A stretch of DNA of 64,000 bases from positions 1-64,000 of the forward strand of contig NZ_CAJHAD010000015.1 of assembly GCF_904846285.1 (NCBI RefSeq), read 5' to 3'. The position numbers were made by a program, and so were the translations under genes. Position 1 is the first letter of the stretch. Each line of letters opens with the position of its first letter. Under the pieces are notes generated by a model. The model ran no database searches. It was given only the letters and a program-made list of their open reading frames with translations, and was not told where the DNA came from. Shown here piece after piece: positions 27,304 through 39,318 of this stretch. The DNA comes from Psychrobacter immobilis. Lineage in GTDB: Bacteria; Pseudomonadota; Gammaproteobacteria; Pseudomonadales; Moraxellaceae.

Positions 27304-28323
27304 ATGAAACTGCGCATCTTAAAATCTGCCGTGACCAACCCTTGGTTTAACCTCGCGACCGAAGATTGGATATTTAATACGCTCAATCCCGACTCGCACA
27401 CGCTATTCTTATGGCGCAATAGCGAGACCGTGGTCATTGGGCGCTCGCAAAACCCATGGGTAGAATGCAAAATCGATAAGATGGAAGCTGACGATGTATT
27501 TTTGGCGCGGCGTCAGAGTGGCGGTGGCGCAGTGTTTCATGATTTAGACAATACCAACTTTACCTTTTTGTCGCCCAAAGCCGACTACGACCAAGACGCG
27601 AACTTCACCATTATTATTAATGCGCTAAAAAAGTTAGGCATAGACGCGGATTTATCTGGCCGTAACGACATGCAAGTCGGTGATAAGAAAATATCAGGCA
27701 GCGCTTTTAAACATGCGGCGGATCGTAGCTTTCATCACGGGACATTACTCGTGAACGCCAATATGCAGAAGCTCGGCGATTATCTCAATCCGCATCCGCT
27801 TAAGCTCAAAGCAAAAGGCATTAAATCCGTCCGTGCGCGCGTCGCCAACTTGGTTGAGTTTAATGCAGACATCAATCACGAGACCTTATCCGAGGCGATT
27901 ATCGAGGCGTTTTGTGAATACTATCGTGACACTGATTATGGCGACACTACGCCAGTCGAAGAATTGGATGAAGCCACGCTTGCAAAAGAGCCGTCATTAA
28001 ACAAATACTATCAACAAATGGCAGATTGGGATTGGCGCTTTGGCAAAACCCCTGAATTCAGCCATCATATTGAGACGCGCTTTGATTGGGGCATTATTGA
28101 TTTGCACCTTGATGTGAAGCAAGCAGTGATACGCGATGTTGTCATCTTCTCTGATGCGCTAAACGTTGAATTGATTGAGCTATTAAAAGACACGCTGACT
28201 GACATTAAATATAATAAAGTCGACATCAAAACCAACCTTGATGAATTAGGCAAAGCGCATGCGGATTTGGTGGCGCAGATTGATGATGTGTCTGAGTGGT
28301 TACGTAATGAGATGGAAGGTTAG
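27304..28323 (+). CDS. lplA: Lipoate-protein ligase A
   Basis: LplA activates free lipoate with ATP and attaches it to the E2 and H proteins. At 339 residues it aligns end to end with E. coli LplA (338), including the C-terminal accessory domain. Motifs seen are NPWFNLATEDWIF, LFLWRNSETVVIGRSQNPW, ARRQSGGGAVFHDLDNTNFTF, GRNDMQVGDKKISGSAFKHA with the catalytic lysine, and FHHGTLLVNA. Its start ATG at 27304 follows AAAGAGGATAACTA, a good ribosome-binding site. The next gene lies 68 bases downstream on the same strand. Confidence 0.95.
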   Translation: MKLRILKSAVTNPWFNLATEDWIFNTLNPDSHTLFLWRNSETVVIGRSQNPWVECKIDKMEADDVFLARRQSGGGAVFHDLDNTNFTFLSPKADYDQDANFTIIINALKKLGIDADLSGRNDMQVGDKKISGSAFKHAADRSFHHGTLLVNANMQKLGDYLNPHPLKLKAKGIKSVRARVANLVEFNADINHETLSEAIIEAFCEYYRDTDYGDTTPVEELDEATLAKEPSLNKYYQQMADWDWRFGKTPEFSHHIETRFDWGIIDLHLDVKQAVIRDVVIFSDALNVELIELLKDTLTDIKYNKVDIKTNLDELGKAHADLVAQIDDVSEWLRNEMEG

Positions 28324-28391
28324 ATTTTGATATTCAACTAAAAACTGTAGATATACATTTTTCAGAAGGTTATAAATTATAAGGTATTTTT

Positions 28392-28808
28392 ATGAAATAT
28401 TTACACGCAATGATTAGAACCAATAAACTGAAAGAAACCCTTACCTTCTACTGCGATCTTATGGGTCTTAAACTGCTTAGAAAAAAGGATTCTGAAGCAG
28501 GACGATTTAGCCTGTATTTCTTAGCGACTCATGAAGGCGCGCCAGAGATTGAGCTGACTCATAACTGGGACGAGCAAGAATACACCAACGGCAATAACTT
28601 TGGGCATTTTGCTTTTAGAGTCGATAATATTTATGAGCAGTGTGAGATATTTATGGCAGCGGGTGTCGAGATATTGAGACCACCTAGAGATGGCTATATG
28701 GCTTTCGTCAAAGACCCTAACCATATCTCAATCGAGCTACTTCAAGACGGTGAGCGCTTAGCACCTATAGAACCATGGATTTCAATGGAAAATATTGGTA
28801 CATGGTAG
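28392..28808 (+). CDS. Glyoxalase I-like VOC-family protein
   Basis: A 138-residue VOC-fold protein close to lactoylglutathione lyase (GloA), which converts the methylglyoxal-glutathione adduct to lactoylglutathione. All four metal-ligand positions of GloA are kept: His5 (YLHAMIRT), Glu in EIELTHNW, His in FGHFAFRV, and Glu in HISIELLQ. The central GLKLLRKKDSEAGRFSLYFL also fits. A short C-terminal tail follows. Whether it is the main glyoxalase I or a paralogue cannot be told. It sits 68 bases after lplA and could be co-transcribed. Confidence 0.8.
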   Translation: MKYLHAMIRTNKLKETLTFYCDLMGLKLLRKKDSEAGRFSLYFLATHEGAPEIELTHNWDEQEYTNGNNFGHFAFRVDNIYEQCEIFMAAGVEILRPPRDGYMAFVKDPNHISIELLQDGERLAPIEPWISMENIGTW

Positions 28809-28912
28809 GCTGTAGAAAGCATTTCATGTACCGTTTTATAAGAAGATAAATATGTAAAATGCGTAAATGGATTTTCTGCAGCTTGTGTTGGTATATAGCA
28901 ATATCTTTTTGA

Positions 28913-30481
28913 CTATAAAAGCCATTCAACCGGCAGCCACCCTATCACTGTCAACACGATGCTACGCAGGATAGTAGATCCAGGCTCCAAAGTGCTCACC
29001 GATCCCGTATTAGAATTGATCCAGACCAGCTTTCCATCGCGCTGTTCAATGCGCCAAGCCAGTCCGTTTATTCCTTCATCGAATGCTTTGTGTACTTTTT
29101 GCGCCATCTGCTCACTGTTGATGAGCAAACCCATTTCGGTGTTTAATCTAGTAGACCGAGGGTCAAAGTTAAACGATCCCACAAAAATTCGCTCTCCATC
29201 AATCGCAAAGGTCTTTGAATGCAGGCTAGCGCCTGTCGATCCGAATGGCCCTAAACGGTTAGAGCGAGCATCAGGTGCCGCTTTGCTACGTAACTCAAAA
29301 AGCTCAACGCCACTCTCGAGCATGGCTTTGCGGCGCTTAGCATAACCGGCATGAACGGGCAGCACATCTGTTGCCTCCATCGAGTTGGTCAGCATGCGCA
29401 CATCGACACCGCGCGACTCAAGCGTAGCAAAGGCTTCTACGCCCTCAGTACCGGGAACAAAATAAGCCGACACCCCATCAAGGCGGGTCTTAATGTCACC
29501 TACTGCATCCTTTAGCCGGCTTGCCAATAAATCTTTACGAGGCACGGCGCCTTGGCCTTTTATTGGATCATCACTCACTAACACAGCCGTTGTCCATTCT
29601 AAATCAATCTCTCCTGCCGCGAGAGATGCCACGATGTTCGAGCTATGCAAAATGGCTTTGTACTCGCTCATCTGTGGATCACCCTTGAATCCAGCTAATC
29701 GTGTACCAATCGGGTCATTCACTTTATGTATTCCGACGATCAGATCTGCTGGATAAACAGATAATGCCGCCCAATAGCGGTCAAAATCAGCAGCGATCTG
29801 CGGAACAATATCCCCTACCGCCATGACATCAAAATCAACGAAAAGTGGTGTCGAACCAGTGCCAAAATACTCATCACCGACGTTTCGACCACCAACTATG
29901 GTCGCGCGCCCATCTACCGTGAAAGATTTGTTATGCATTCTTCGATTCAGTCGGAAAAAATCAAACCCATAAGACAGTATCTTCGCCGTGCGCAGATTAA
30001 AGGGATTATACAATCGCACTTCGATATTCGGATGGGCAACGAGCGCTGCTATCTCAGTATCGATTCCCGTTGTACCATTGTCATCTAGCAACAACCGTAC
30101 GCGTACACCTCTATCGGCGGCGCGAACTAAAGCATCAAGTAGCAAAGTACCCGTTAGATCAGCATGCCAAATATAGTATTGAGCATCAATGCTCGAGACA
30201 GCCGCATCTGCTAAGAGTATCCGTGCAGCAAACGCGTCAGCCCCACTTTGCAATGATGCAATCCCTGTTAATCCTTTATGTGCAGCTTCAAGCTCAATCA
30301 GTGACTCGGCTAAGGGTCCGCTCGTGGCTTTTGGCAACACGGTTGTATCTATTCGCTCTTCTATTTCCGGAATGGTAAAGGTCAATCGGGCAATAAAAAT
30401 GGCGCTCCCGACAACGGCAACAATAAAGAAAAGCACTTTCAAAATCATATTAAAATTTTCCGTTCTATACTGGAGGGACAC
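28913..30481 (-). CDS. Phospholipase D-family protein, ClsC-type
   Basis: A 522-residue membrane-anchored PLD-superfamily protein. One N-terminal hydrophobic segment (ILKVLFFIVAVVGSAIFIA) is followed by two HKD half-sites: MHNKSFTVDGRATIVGGRN near residue 181 and LHSKTFAIDGERIFVGSFN near 419. The layout matches cardiolipin synthase C (YmdC), which joins phosphatidylglycerol with phosphatidylethanolamine. Cardiolipin synthase activity is inferred from the family. The frame opens with GTG at 30481; an ATG at 30448, directly before the membrane segment, is an equally good start. No YmdB partner lies beside it. Confidence 0.85.
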   Translation of the reverse strand: MSLQYRTENFNMILKVLFFIVAVVGSAIFIARLTFTIPEIEERIDTTVLPKATSGPLAESLIELEAAHKGLTGIASLQSGADAFAARILLADAAVSSIDAQYYIWHADLTGTLLLDALVRAADRGVRVRLLLDDNGTTGIDTEIAALVAHPNIEVRLYNPFNLRTAKILSYGFDFFRLNRRMHNKSFTVDGRATIVGGRNVGDEYFGTGSTPLFVDFDVMAVGDIVPQIAADFDRYWAALSVYPADLIVGIHKVNDPIGTRLAGFKGDPQMSEYKAILHSSNIVASLAAGEIDLEWTTAVLVSDDPIKGQGAVPRKDLLASRLKDAVGDIKTRLDGVSAYFVPGTEGVEAFATLESRGVDVRMLTNSMEATDVLPVHAGYAKRRKAMLESGVELFELRSKAAPDARSNRLGPFGSTGASLHSKTFAIDGERIFVGSFNFDPRSTRLNTEMGLLINSEQMAQKVHKAFDEGINGLAWRIEQRDGKLVWINSNTGSVSTLEPGSTILRSIVLTVIGWLPVEWLL

Positions 30482-30823
30482 TGTGCATTAGCGCTGATAC
30501 TACTATAGCGTCATTAGTGCTAAATAATGTCATTATTCAAGTCTCTATTGTGTATACAGTAATGTGTGAATGTCTCTGTAGATTAACCCTTAATTAAGTT
30601 TATGGAAAAATCAAAAATTTAAGCAACCATAGCATACGTAAAATTACTGCAACTAGGGAAACATTGATAACTATCGATACAGTAAGACGCTGACGACTGC
30701 GTTCCACTTCATTTTCCGTCTTATTGGTATGATGCCAGTAGCACTCATTCCGTTCCATTCGACAACTACACCAATACAATGATCAGCACCCTTATTACTA
30801 CGCCCCTATATCCAACCCTCTCT
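30482..30823. other. Gap between the PLD gene and the serine hydrolase gene
   Basis: About 340 bases between two minus-strand genes; it holds the promoter of the PLD gene and the 3' flank of the hydrolase gene. No convincing terminator hairpin, repeat or small ORF is visible. Confidence 0.4.
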
Positions 30824-32029
30824 TTACTCCACCACCAAACCATTCAAAATAGTTTTGACCTCGCTAACATACTGACCCAAATCTGGCTCTAAATGAAAGC
30901 CTTTTACTGGAGTGGGTAAGCCTTTTTGCTTGCCAAGTCTAACGATAATCACGTTCTCTTCTGGTAGCACTAATACGCGCTGCCCCAAATGACCGAGCAT
31001 GGCATAAAACGGAATCGGAGCGTCCATATCCGTCCACACCGAATGTCCGTAAACTTGCGCTTGCCCTTTTGCAAAGGCTTGGGCGTTTGGTGTAATCATA
31101 AATTCAACATGCGCTTTGCTAAGCAACTGCTTACCTTGCCATTCGCCACCGTTTAGCAGTAATTGTCCAAATTTGGCAAAATCTAAAGCACTGGCATTTA
31201 AACAGCAATATACTTTTTCAATTTTCCCTGCCCCATCAAGCGACCAATACCCATCGCTTTGCATACCTAAAGGCTGCCAAAACTTTTCTTCTAAATAGCT
31301 AGAAATGGTATAGCCGTGGGGCTCTAATGCTCGTGATAAAGCAATACCAAGCATTTGCGTATCGCCTGACGAGTATTCAAACCTACCACCGCACTCCTCG
31401 ACAAAATCGCGTTTGACCATTTGCTTGACTAAGTCATGACCGTAATAGGATTCCGCAGTGGGATTAATGGGGAAATAGTAATCTTCAGTCCAATCATAGC
31501 CTGAGGTCATCGCTGAGAAATCTGCAAGCGTACAGTTTTGCGCATACTTGTTGTCTGCGTATTCAGGTAGCCATTTAGTAATCGGCTCATCAATGCTACC
31601 GATATAACCGTCTTCTACCGCTTTGAGATACAGCATGGTCGTGACCGTTTTTGCCATCGAAAAACTATTGGTATGTGAATTCTCATCGTAGCCTTGCCAG
31701 TAGCTCTCATACAAAAGCTTGCCATCTTTAATAATCGCAAAGGCGACAGTTTCATCAGTATCTAGAGCGTTTTGCAAAGTAGGTGTCAGCCTGACTTGCT
31801 CAAAGCTGGGATCTTTTTCCCATTCGATAGTATCTTTGGCATGAATAGTACGATTATCAAAATCAACATAATCATCGATATTAGCAGTCGCTTCGCCTTT
31901 AAGATATGTCAGCTGTAGACCGCGAAAGATATAGGCATTGCCCGTCACTACTAAGCTTAAGCTAATAATAATGAGTAGCGCTACAATAGGTAAAACGATC
32001 CATTTAAACAGGGTTTTTAACACAACCAT
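30824..32029 (-). CDS. Beta-lactamase-family serine hydrolase
   Basis: A 401-residue serine hydrolase of the class C beta-lactamase/esterase group. An N-terminal membrane segment (residues about 9-29) anchors it with the catalytic domain in the periplasm. The nucleophile motif is SMAK (Ser124, Lys127), the second motif is EYSSGDTQ with Tyr near 221, and the third is GHLGQ in place of the usual KTG. This set is typical of 6-aminohexanoate-dimer hydrolase and EstB-like esterases rather than of true resistance enzymes. The substrate is unknown. The start ATG at 32029 follows AAAAAAGGATTTTATA, a good ribosome-binding site. Confidence 0.85.
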   Translation of the reverse strand: MVVLKTLFKWIVLPIVALLIIISLSLVVTGNAYIFRGLQLTYLKGEATANIDDYVDFDNRTIHAKDTIEWEKDPSFEQVRLTPTLQNALDTDETVAFAIIKDGKLLYESYWQGYDENSHTNSFSMAKTVTTMLYLKAVEDGYIGSIDEPITKWLPEYADNKYAQNCTLADFSAMTSGYDWTEDYYFPINPTAESYYGHDLVKQMVKRDFVEECGGRFEYSSGDTQMLGIALSRALEPHGYTISSYLEEKFWQPLGMQSDGYWSLDGAGKIEKVYCCLNASALDFAKFGQLLLNGGEWQGKQLLSKAHVEFMITPNAQAFAKGQAQVYGHSVWTDMDAPIPFYAMLGHLGQRVLVLPEENVIIVRLGKQKGLPTPVKGFHLEPDLGQYVSEVKTILNGLVVE

Positions 32030-32168
32030 TATAAAATCCTTTTTTATGGCGTGGTCGGTGCGTACGATTGAGTATCGCTGGTAGGGTTTAATTTAGCATG
32101 GATAAACGGTTTTGGGAGATGGATTTTCGGGTAGTGAGCGTAGATTGTAGGCTGAATGAAAACCATAT

Positions 32169-32558
32169 CTACGGACGATTATTCATAAGTTTCTGAAAAT
32201 AATAGATAAAATATGGCAGTGCAAATATAATTATCAAAACACTATATAGAGTAAGTCCAAAAACTAAGTAATCATTATGTGAATCACCGCCACCGTACGA
32301 TAGGTAATAATCTAACCCCATCATTACTAAGCCTAGAAAAGGTATCAACATTGCTACTTCAAAGTGCTTAACCGCAAAACTCTTCGAAGTATATTTTCCT
32401 TTACGATAAAAATATAAGCTTGCTATAAGGTGAGACAATAAGGCTGGCACTATAATGACCGAAAAGTATATAAGGCTTATGAGACCTGTAGGGTCTGAAG
32501 CATAGACTGATGAAGATACCATCATGGCAGATGCAAATATGAATAGCTTTTTTGACAT
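32169..32558 (-). CDS. Small membrane protein of unknown function
   Basis: A 129-residue protein with a signal-like N-terminus (cleavage possible after VYAS) and three further hydrophobic segments, LISLIYFSVIIVPALLSHLI, AMLIPFLGLVMMGLDYYL and LVFGLTLYSVLIIIFALPYF. It is AT-rich and not recognised. It has AGAGAAGACGTATG at the start, with a usable ribosome-binding site. It lies between the serine hydrolase and fadH genes without apparent functional link. Confidence 0.6.
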   Translation of the reverse strand: MSKKLFIFASAMMVSSSVYASDPTGLISLIYFSVIIVPALLSHLIASLYFYRKGKYTSKSFAVKHFEVAMLIPFLGLVMMGLDYYLSYGGGDSHNDYLVFGLTLYSVLIIIFALPYFIYYFQKLMNNRP

Positions 32559-32755
32559 ACGTCTTCTCTAGTCTCTACATACCGATTTAGTATCTTCTCA
32601 TATCCTCATAGTATTTATTAATTTAAAATGTAGGCTGGGCTTAGCCCAACGAACCATAAAACAAACATTAGAGCTTTATTTCGCCATTCGAAATTAAATT
32701 GATTCCATGATTATGAATTGTCATATGCTTTCCAGATAAAGATTAAAATTTACTC

Positions 32756-32789
32756 TATAAAAAACGGTAAGGAATTTCTCCCCTACCGT
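32756..32789 (-). terminator. fadH terminator
   Basis: On the minus strand ACGGTAGGGGAG...TTCCTTACCGT is followed by TTTTTTA, 35 bases after the fadH stop. Confidence 0.75.
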
Positions 32790-32823
32790 CTGATGAATCT
32801 TACCCTATATTTTAAACTAAACC

Positions 32824-35285
<2,462 letters not shown>

Positions 35286-36950
35286 ATGACAGACTTCCAT
35301 ACCGGTCTCGGCAAAAATGCAGCCAACTATCAACCGCTTACCCCTATTGACTTCATTATCCGCAGCGCTCAGGTCTATCCTGACAGAACCGCTATCATCT
35401 ATGACGATCTTGAACATAATAATCTGACCCAAACATGGCAACAGACTTACGATCGTTGCAGACAACTGGCTGATGGTCTGCGTAAATTAGGCATCGATAA
35501 AAATGACACGGTAGCGGTCATGATGCCGAACACGCCAGCGATGGTCGAATGCGCCTTTGGTGTACCGATGTCAGGCGGGGTACTTTGCACCCTTAATACC
35601 CGTCTTGATATTAACGCCCTGACCTTTTGTCTGCAACACTCAGAAGCCAAAGTATTAATCTTAGATAGCGAGTTTGCTGAGCATGCTGAGATGATCAACG
35701 AAGCCTTTCCCAACCTTATCGTAATTCATGCGACCGATGCAGCGCTCGATATCGGGCGCTTTGGGCAAATGACCTATGAAGAATTAATCGCCAGCGCAGA
35801 CAGTTTGGACAATTGGGAAAAACCGCTCGATGAATGGGATGCTATCGCCCTCAACTATACCTCTGGCACCACTGGCAAGCCTAAAGGCGTGGTGTATCAT
35901 CATCGCGGTGCCACGCTCAATGCTATCTCCAATATTTTAGATTGGGATATGCCCAAGCATCCCATGTACCTATGGACACTGCCATTATTCCATTGTAATG
36001 GCTGGTGCTTTCCGTGGACGATTGCCGAACGTGCAGGCGTCAACGTCTGCTTGCGTAAAATTGACGCTGATTTAATTTTGCAGCTGATTGCCAAGTATAA
36101 AGTCTCGCATTATTGTTCAGCGCCTGTGGTGCACAATATGATTGCCGGTGGCAAGTCTGAATATAAACAAGCCATTACTCATGAAGTTAAAGGCTGGGTC
36201 GCTGGTGCACCACCGTCTGAAACCATGCTCGCCGCCATGGAAGCGATGGGCTTTCATATCTCCCACGTCTATGGACTGACGGAAGTCTATGGTCCAGTCA
36301 CCGTCTGCGCTGAGCAACAAGAATGGGATAATCTTGATGTCGCTGCGCGCGCGCAGAAAAAATCACGTCAAGGCGTGACCTCGCATTTGATGACTGGGTT
36401 TGAGGTATTTAAACAAGGCACCACTGAGCCAGTTGCCGCTGATGGCGAAGAGATGGGAGAGCTGGCACTGCGCGGCAATATGGTGATGAAAGGCTATCTA
36501 AAAAGCCGTAAAGCCACCGAAGAAGCCTTTGCTGATGGTTGGTTCCGTACTGGTGATTTGGGCGTCAAATATCCTGATGGATATATCAAAATCATGGACA
36601 GGCTAAAAGATATCATTATCTCAGGCGGGGAGAATATCTCTAGTATCGAAGTCGAAAACGTCTTATATAAAATGCCTGAAATCCAAAGCTGTGCTGTCGT
36701 TGCCGCACCACATGACAAATGGGGCGAAGTGCCAGTCGCATTTATCGAGATTCATGCTGGCAGTACCTTACAGCGCGACCATGTCATGGAACACTGCAAG
36801 CAGCACTTAGCAGGTTTTAAAGTGCCAAAATATATTATCTTTGCTGAAATACCAAAGACCAGCACCGGTAAAGTACAGAAGTTTGAGCTACGTCAAGCGG
36901 CCAAATCATTGGCACACGAAACACCTAAAGTAATAGCAAGCGCCAAATAA
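35286..36950 (+). CDS. Medium/long-chain acyl-CoA ligase (AlkK/FadD-like)
   Basis: An ATP-dependent acyl-CoA synthetase of the AMP-binding family, 554 residues. The P-loop LNYTSGTTGKPKGVVYHHRG lies near residue 190, then PLFHCNGWCFPW, SHVYGLTEVYGP near 330, WFRTGDLGVKYPDGYIKIMD near 420, and the catalytic lysine in PKTSTGKVQKFELR near 530. The PLFHCNGWC motif and overall length point to AlkK-type medium-chain or methylmercaptopropionate-type ligases more than to FadD. The start ATG at 35286 follows AAAGGACTATCCAC, a good ribosome-binding site. It is divergent from fadH; its own terminator follows. Confidence 0.88.
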   Translation: MTDFHTGLGKNAANYQPLTPIDFIIRSAQVYPDRTAIIYDDLEHNNLTQTWQQTYDRCRQLADGLRKLGIDKNDTVAVMMPNTPAMVECAFGVPMSGGVLCTLNTRLDINALTFCLQHSEAKVLILDSEFAEHAEMINEAFPNLIVIHATDAALDIGRFGQMTYEELIASADSLDNWEKPLDEWDAIALNYTSGTTGKPKGVVYHHRGATLNAISNILDWDMPKHPMYLWTLPLFHCNGWCFPWTIAERAGVNVCLRKIDADLILQLIAKYKVSHYCSAPVVHNMIAGGKSEYKQAITHEVKGWVAGAPPSETMLAAMEAMGFHISHVYGLTEVYGPVTVCAEQQEWDNLDVAARAQKKSRQGVTSHLMTGFEVFKQGTTEPVAADGEEMGELALRGNMVMKGYLKSRKATEEAFADGWFRTGDLGVKYPDGYIKIMDRLKDIIISGGENISSIEVENVLYKMPEIQSCAVVAAPHDKWGEVPVAFIEIHAGSTLQRDHVMEHCKQHLAGFKVPKYIIFAEIPKTSTGKVQKFELRQAAKSLAHETPKVIASAK

Positions 36951-36978
36951 GCCTCTGAAAGATTAAATTATGATTTAT

Positions 36979-37019
36979 AAAAAAGGGTCAGACTAATTAA
37001 GCTAGACTGACCCTTTTTT
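36979..37019. terminator. Bidirectional terminator
   Basis: AAAAAGGGTCAG and CTGACCCTTTTT form a 12-bp outer stem; CTA/TAG pairs lie inside. It is shared with the convergent YeeE-type gene. Confidence 0.9.
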
Positions 37020-37078
37020 AATTCAGCACTCACTTATTTTTGAACCTTCTATTAATCCATCTATCAACCAAGCCCATA

Positions 37079-37498
37079 TTAATTAAGCTTAGGCTCGAGC
37101 CATTGGTAAACCAGCATGCCTATTATCATTGCTGGGATAAAGACATAAGCCTGCCACTGTCCTGTACCAAGTAGCACAATTCCAGGGCCTGGGCAAATAC
37201 CGACCAAACCCCAACCGATACCGAACAACATCGCGCCGATTAACAGTTTTTTATTGATAGTGGTTTTGGTTGGCATCTCAATTAAGGTACCAATCCAGCT
37301 GCTCTGTTGACGCTTGGCCAATTGCACACCGACAAGCGCTACCATTAGACCCCCACCCATGACCAGCGCCAGTGAAATGTCCCATGCACCAAAGACGTCC
37401 AAAAAGCCCTGTACTTTAACAGGATCAGTCATACCTGATATCAGCAGTCCAAAGCCGAATAATAACCCTGCCAGTAACCCAATTATATTTTTTAGCAT
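37079..37498 (-). CDS. YeeE/YedE-family membrane protein, second half (DUF6691)
   Basis: A 139-residue inner-membrane protein with four hydrophobic segments. The family's signatures are LLFGFGLLISGMTDPVKVQGFLD at the start and GIGWGLVGICPGPGIVLLGTGQ, which carries a conserved Cys. YeeE/YedE proteins import thiosulphate or other sulphur species through conserved Cys. Here the pore is encoded by two short genes, as in PmpA/PmpB-type pairs. It lies 85 bases downstream of the first half on the same strand and is very probably in one operon with it. Confidence 0.88.
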   Translation of the reverse strand: MLKNIIGLLAGLLFGFGLLISGMTDPVKVQGFLDVFGAWDISLALVMGGGLMVALVGVQLAKRQQSSWIGTLIEMPTKTTINKKLLIGAMLFGIGWGLVGICPGPGIVLLGTGQWQAYVFIPAMIIGMLVYQWLEPKLN

Positions 37499-37583
37499 GT
37501 TTTTTCTCGCACCTAATATGTTAATCCAAGCTGTTATAAATAGTATTCAACGCTGTCTTCGCAACGTGCCGTCTATATGCTGT

Positions 37584-38021
37584 TTAAATGAAACCCAAGA
37601 CATGCCGACCAAGATAAACGGTCACAATACCAAACAACATAAAGGTCACCGTCGCCGCCATTGAACGTGGCGATAGTCGCGCATTACCACAAATACCATG
37701 TCCACTCGTACAGCCTGAACCCAAACGCGTACCAAAGCCAACCAATAAACCTGCAACGATTAATAGCGGTAACGAGGTACTGACCTCGACATCCGGTAGC
37801 GGTCTTACCAATTTATATAACAATGGCGAGATGACTAAACCTGCGATAAATAATACTTGCCACATTTCTACACGCTTGGGTTTGAGCAGGCTGGAAAATA
37901 TACCACTGATACCCGCAATACGACCAATACCTAACAATAGAATAACGGTCGCCACTCCTAGCATTAAACCGCCTACCAAGGAGATTGGCGTAAATGCCTG
38001 CCAGTCTATTTGTATACTCAT
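37584..38021 (-). CDS. YeeE/YedE-family membrane protein, first half
   Basis: A 145-residue inner-membrane protein with about four hydrophobic segments and the YeeE/YedE motif VGFGTRLGSGCTSGHGICG, including the conserved Cys residues of the sulphur-transport pore. With the downstream gene it makes a two-subunit transporter. In other bacteria such pairs are controlled by BigR/SqrR-type ArsR-family repressors and sit beside sulphide-detoxifying dioxygenases; neither is seen here. The start ATG at 38021 follows GGTAAATATT, a modest ribosome-binding site. Upstream lies a very AT-rich stretch that may act as promoter or operator. Confidence 0.88.
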   Translation of the reverse strand: MSIQIDWQAFTPISLVGGLMLGVATVILLLGIGRIAGISGIFSSLLKPKRVEMWQVLFIAGLVISPLLYKLVRPLPDVEVSTSLPLLIVAGLLVGFGTRLGSGCTSGHGICGNARLSPRSMAATVTFMLFGIVTVYLGRHVLGFI

Positions 38022-38061
38022 AATATTTACCTAAGCCAATTTTTATCAAAAACAGTTTTGA

Positions 38062-38105
38062 AATTCGTTTTATATAAATACATTATATGATAAAATATAA
38101 TAAAA
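38062..38105 (-). promoter_or_regulatory. AT-rich promoter/operator region before the YeeE pair
   Basis: A stretch with repeated TATAT, ATTATAT and TATAAT elements lies 40-85 bases before the start codon. AT-rich dyads of this sort are used by BigR-type sulphide-sensing repressors, but I cannot assign one; it may simply be a strong AT-rich promoter. Confidence 0.3.
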
Positions 38106-38109
38106 GGGT

Positions 38110-38152
38110 AAAAAAATACTGAACCCTCGTTACACAGGTTCAGCATTCTTTT
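38110..38152 (-). terminator. Terminator of the aminotransferase gene
   Basis: On the minus strand CTGAACC ... GGTTCAG with a 13-base loop, followed by TATTTTTTT. Confidence 0.75.
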
Positions 38153-38184
38153 TTACTCTAAAAATATCTTATACGATAAAGATA

Positions 38185-39318
38185 TTATTTAGCCAACACT
38201 TCATCAAGCGCTTTTTCAAAACGTTGTACTGCACTGTCCACATCAGTCAATTTATCTAAACCAAATAAACCCAAGCGGAAGGTTTTAAAATTATCAGGCT
38301 CGCCTACTTTTAATGGTACACCAGCAGCGATTTGCATGCCAGCTTCAGCGAAAGCACTACCTTTATGCATGTCATCGCGGTCGGTGTAAGCAACCACTAC
38401 GCCAGGCGCTTCAAAACCTTTTGCGGCAACGCTTTCAATACCTTTGGCTGCTAGTACTTCACGAACACGCGTGCCAAGCTCCCACTGTGCCGCGCATAAT
38501 GTCTCAAAACCAACTTCTTTGGCCTCGTTAACGGTATCGCGGAACTGGCGTAAGCTATCGGTTGGCATAGTCGCATGGTAGGCATGGCCGCCATTTTCAT
38601 AAGCGCGCATGATATTTAACCACTGTTTTAAATCTAGGCTAAAGCTATCAGACTCGGTGCTGTCTACTTTTTGCACGGCAGCGTCGCTCAGCATGACCAG
38701 ACCTGCGCATGGAGTGCTGCTCCAGCCTTTTTGCGGTGCGCTAATAAGCACATCAATGCCCAAATCTTTCATATCAAGCCAGACGCAACCTGATGCGATA
38801 CAGTCAATGACCAATAAGCCGCCAACGCTATGAACGGCCTCGGCCAATGCTTTTATATAATCTTCTGATAAAATAATACCAGATGAGGTTTCGACGTGCG
38901 GGGCAAAAACCATGGCTGGTTTTTCAGCTTTGATTTTAGCAACCGCTTCATCGATAGCGACTGGAGAAAACGGCTTTGGCGTATCACCCGCTTCACGATT
39001 GGCAGTCAATACTGTAGAGGATTTGGCAATCTTGCCTTTTTCTAAAATTTGCGTCCAACGATAGCTAAACCAACCGTTACGGATAATTAAGCAGTCTTCG
39101 TCATTGGCCAATTGGCGCGCCACTGCTTCCATTCCATAAGTGCCAGCACCAGGAACAATCACCACCGCATCAGCGTTATAAACTGATTTTAGGTTGCTAG
39201 ATAAATCATTCATCACTTGTTGAAAGACTTTTGACATGTGGTTTAGGGCACGGTCAGTATAAACCACTGAGTATTCTAATAAGCCGTTTGGATCAATATC
39301 TTGACGTAATGCAGTCAT
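38185..39318 (-). CDS. Class V aminotransferase (alanine-glyoxylate / serine-pyruvate type)
   Basis: A PLP aminotransferase of 377 residues, close to the alanine-glyoxylate/serine-pyruvate group. The PLP lysine is in SAPQKGWSS near residue 200, preceded by the Asp that holds the ring nitrogen in LLVIDCIASG near 173. VPGAGTYGMEAVARQL near 55-70 binds the phosphate. The family links glycine, serine and glyoxylate metabolism. The opening TALRQDIDPNGLLEYSVVYTDRALNHMS lacks the Pro-Gly-Pro start of many relatives, so the exact substrate pair is uncertain. It is monocistronic, with its own terminator. Confidence 0.85.
   Translation of the reverse strand: MTALRQDIDPNGLLEYSVVYTDRALNHMSKVFQQVMNDLSSNLKSVYNADAVVIVPGAGTYGMEAVARQLANDEDCLIIRNGWFSYRWTQILEKGKIAKSSTVLTANREAGDTPKPFSPVAIDEAVAKIKAEKPAMVFAPHVETSSGIILSEDYIKALAEAVHSVGGLLVIDCIASGCVWLDMKDLGIDVLISAPQKGWSSTPCAGLVMLSDAAVQKVDSTESDSFSLDLKQWLNIMRAYENGGHAYHATMPTDSLRQFRDTVNEAKEVGFETLCAAQWELGTRVREVLAAKGIESVAAKGFEAPGVVVAYTDRDDMHKGSAFAEAGMQIAAGVPLKVGEPDNFKTFRLGLFGLDKLTDVDSAVQRFEKALDEVLAK

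Noticed and set aside
30824..32029. True beta-lactamase resistance gene
   Set aside because: The third motif is GHLGQ rather than KTG and the protein is membrane-anchored; it fits the esterase/aminohexanoate hydrolase group better.
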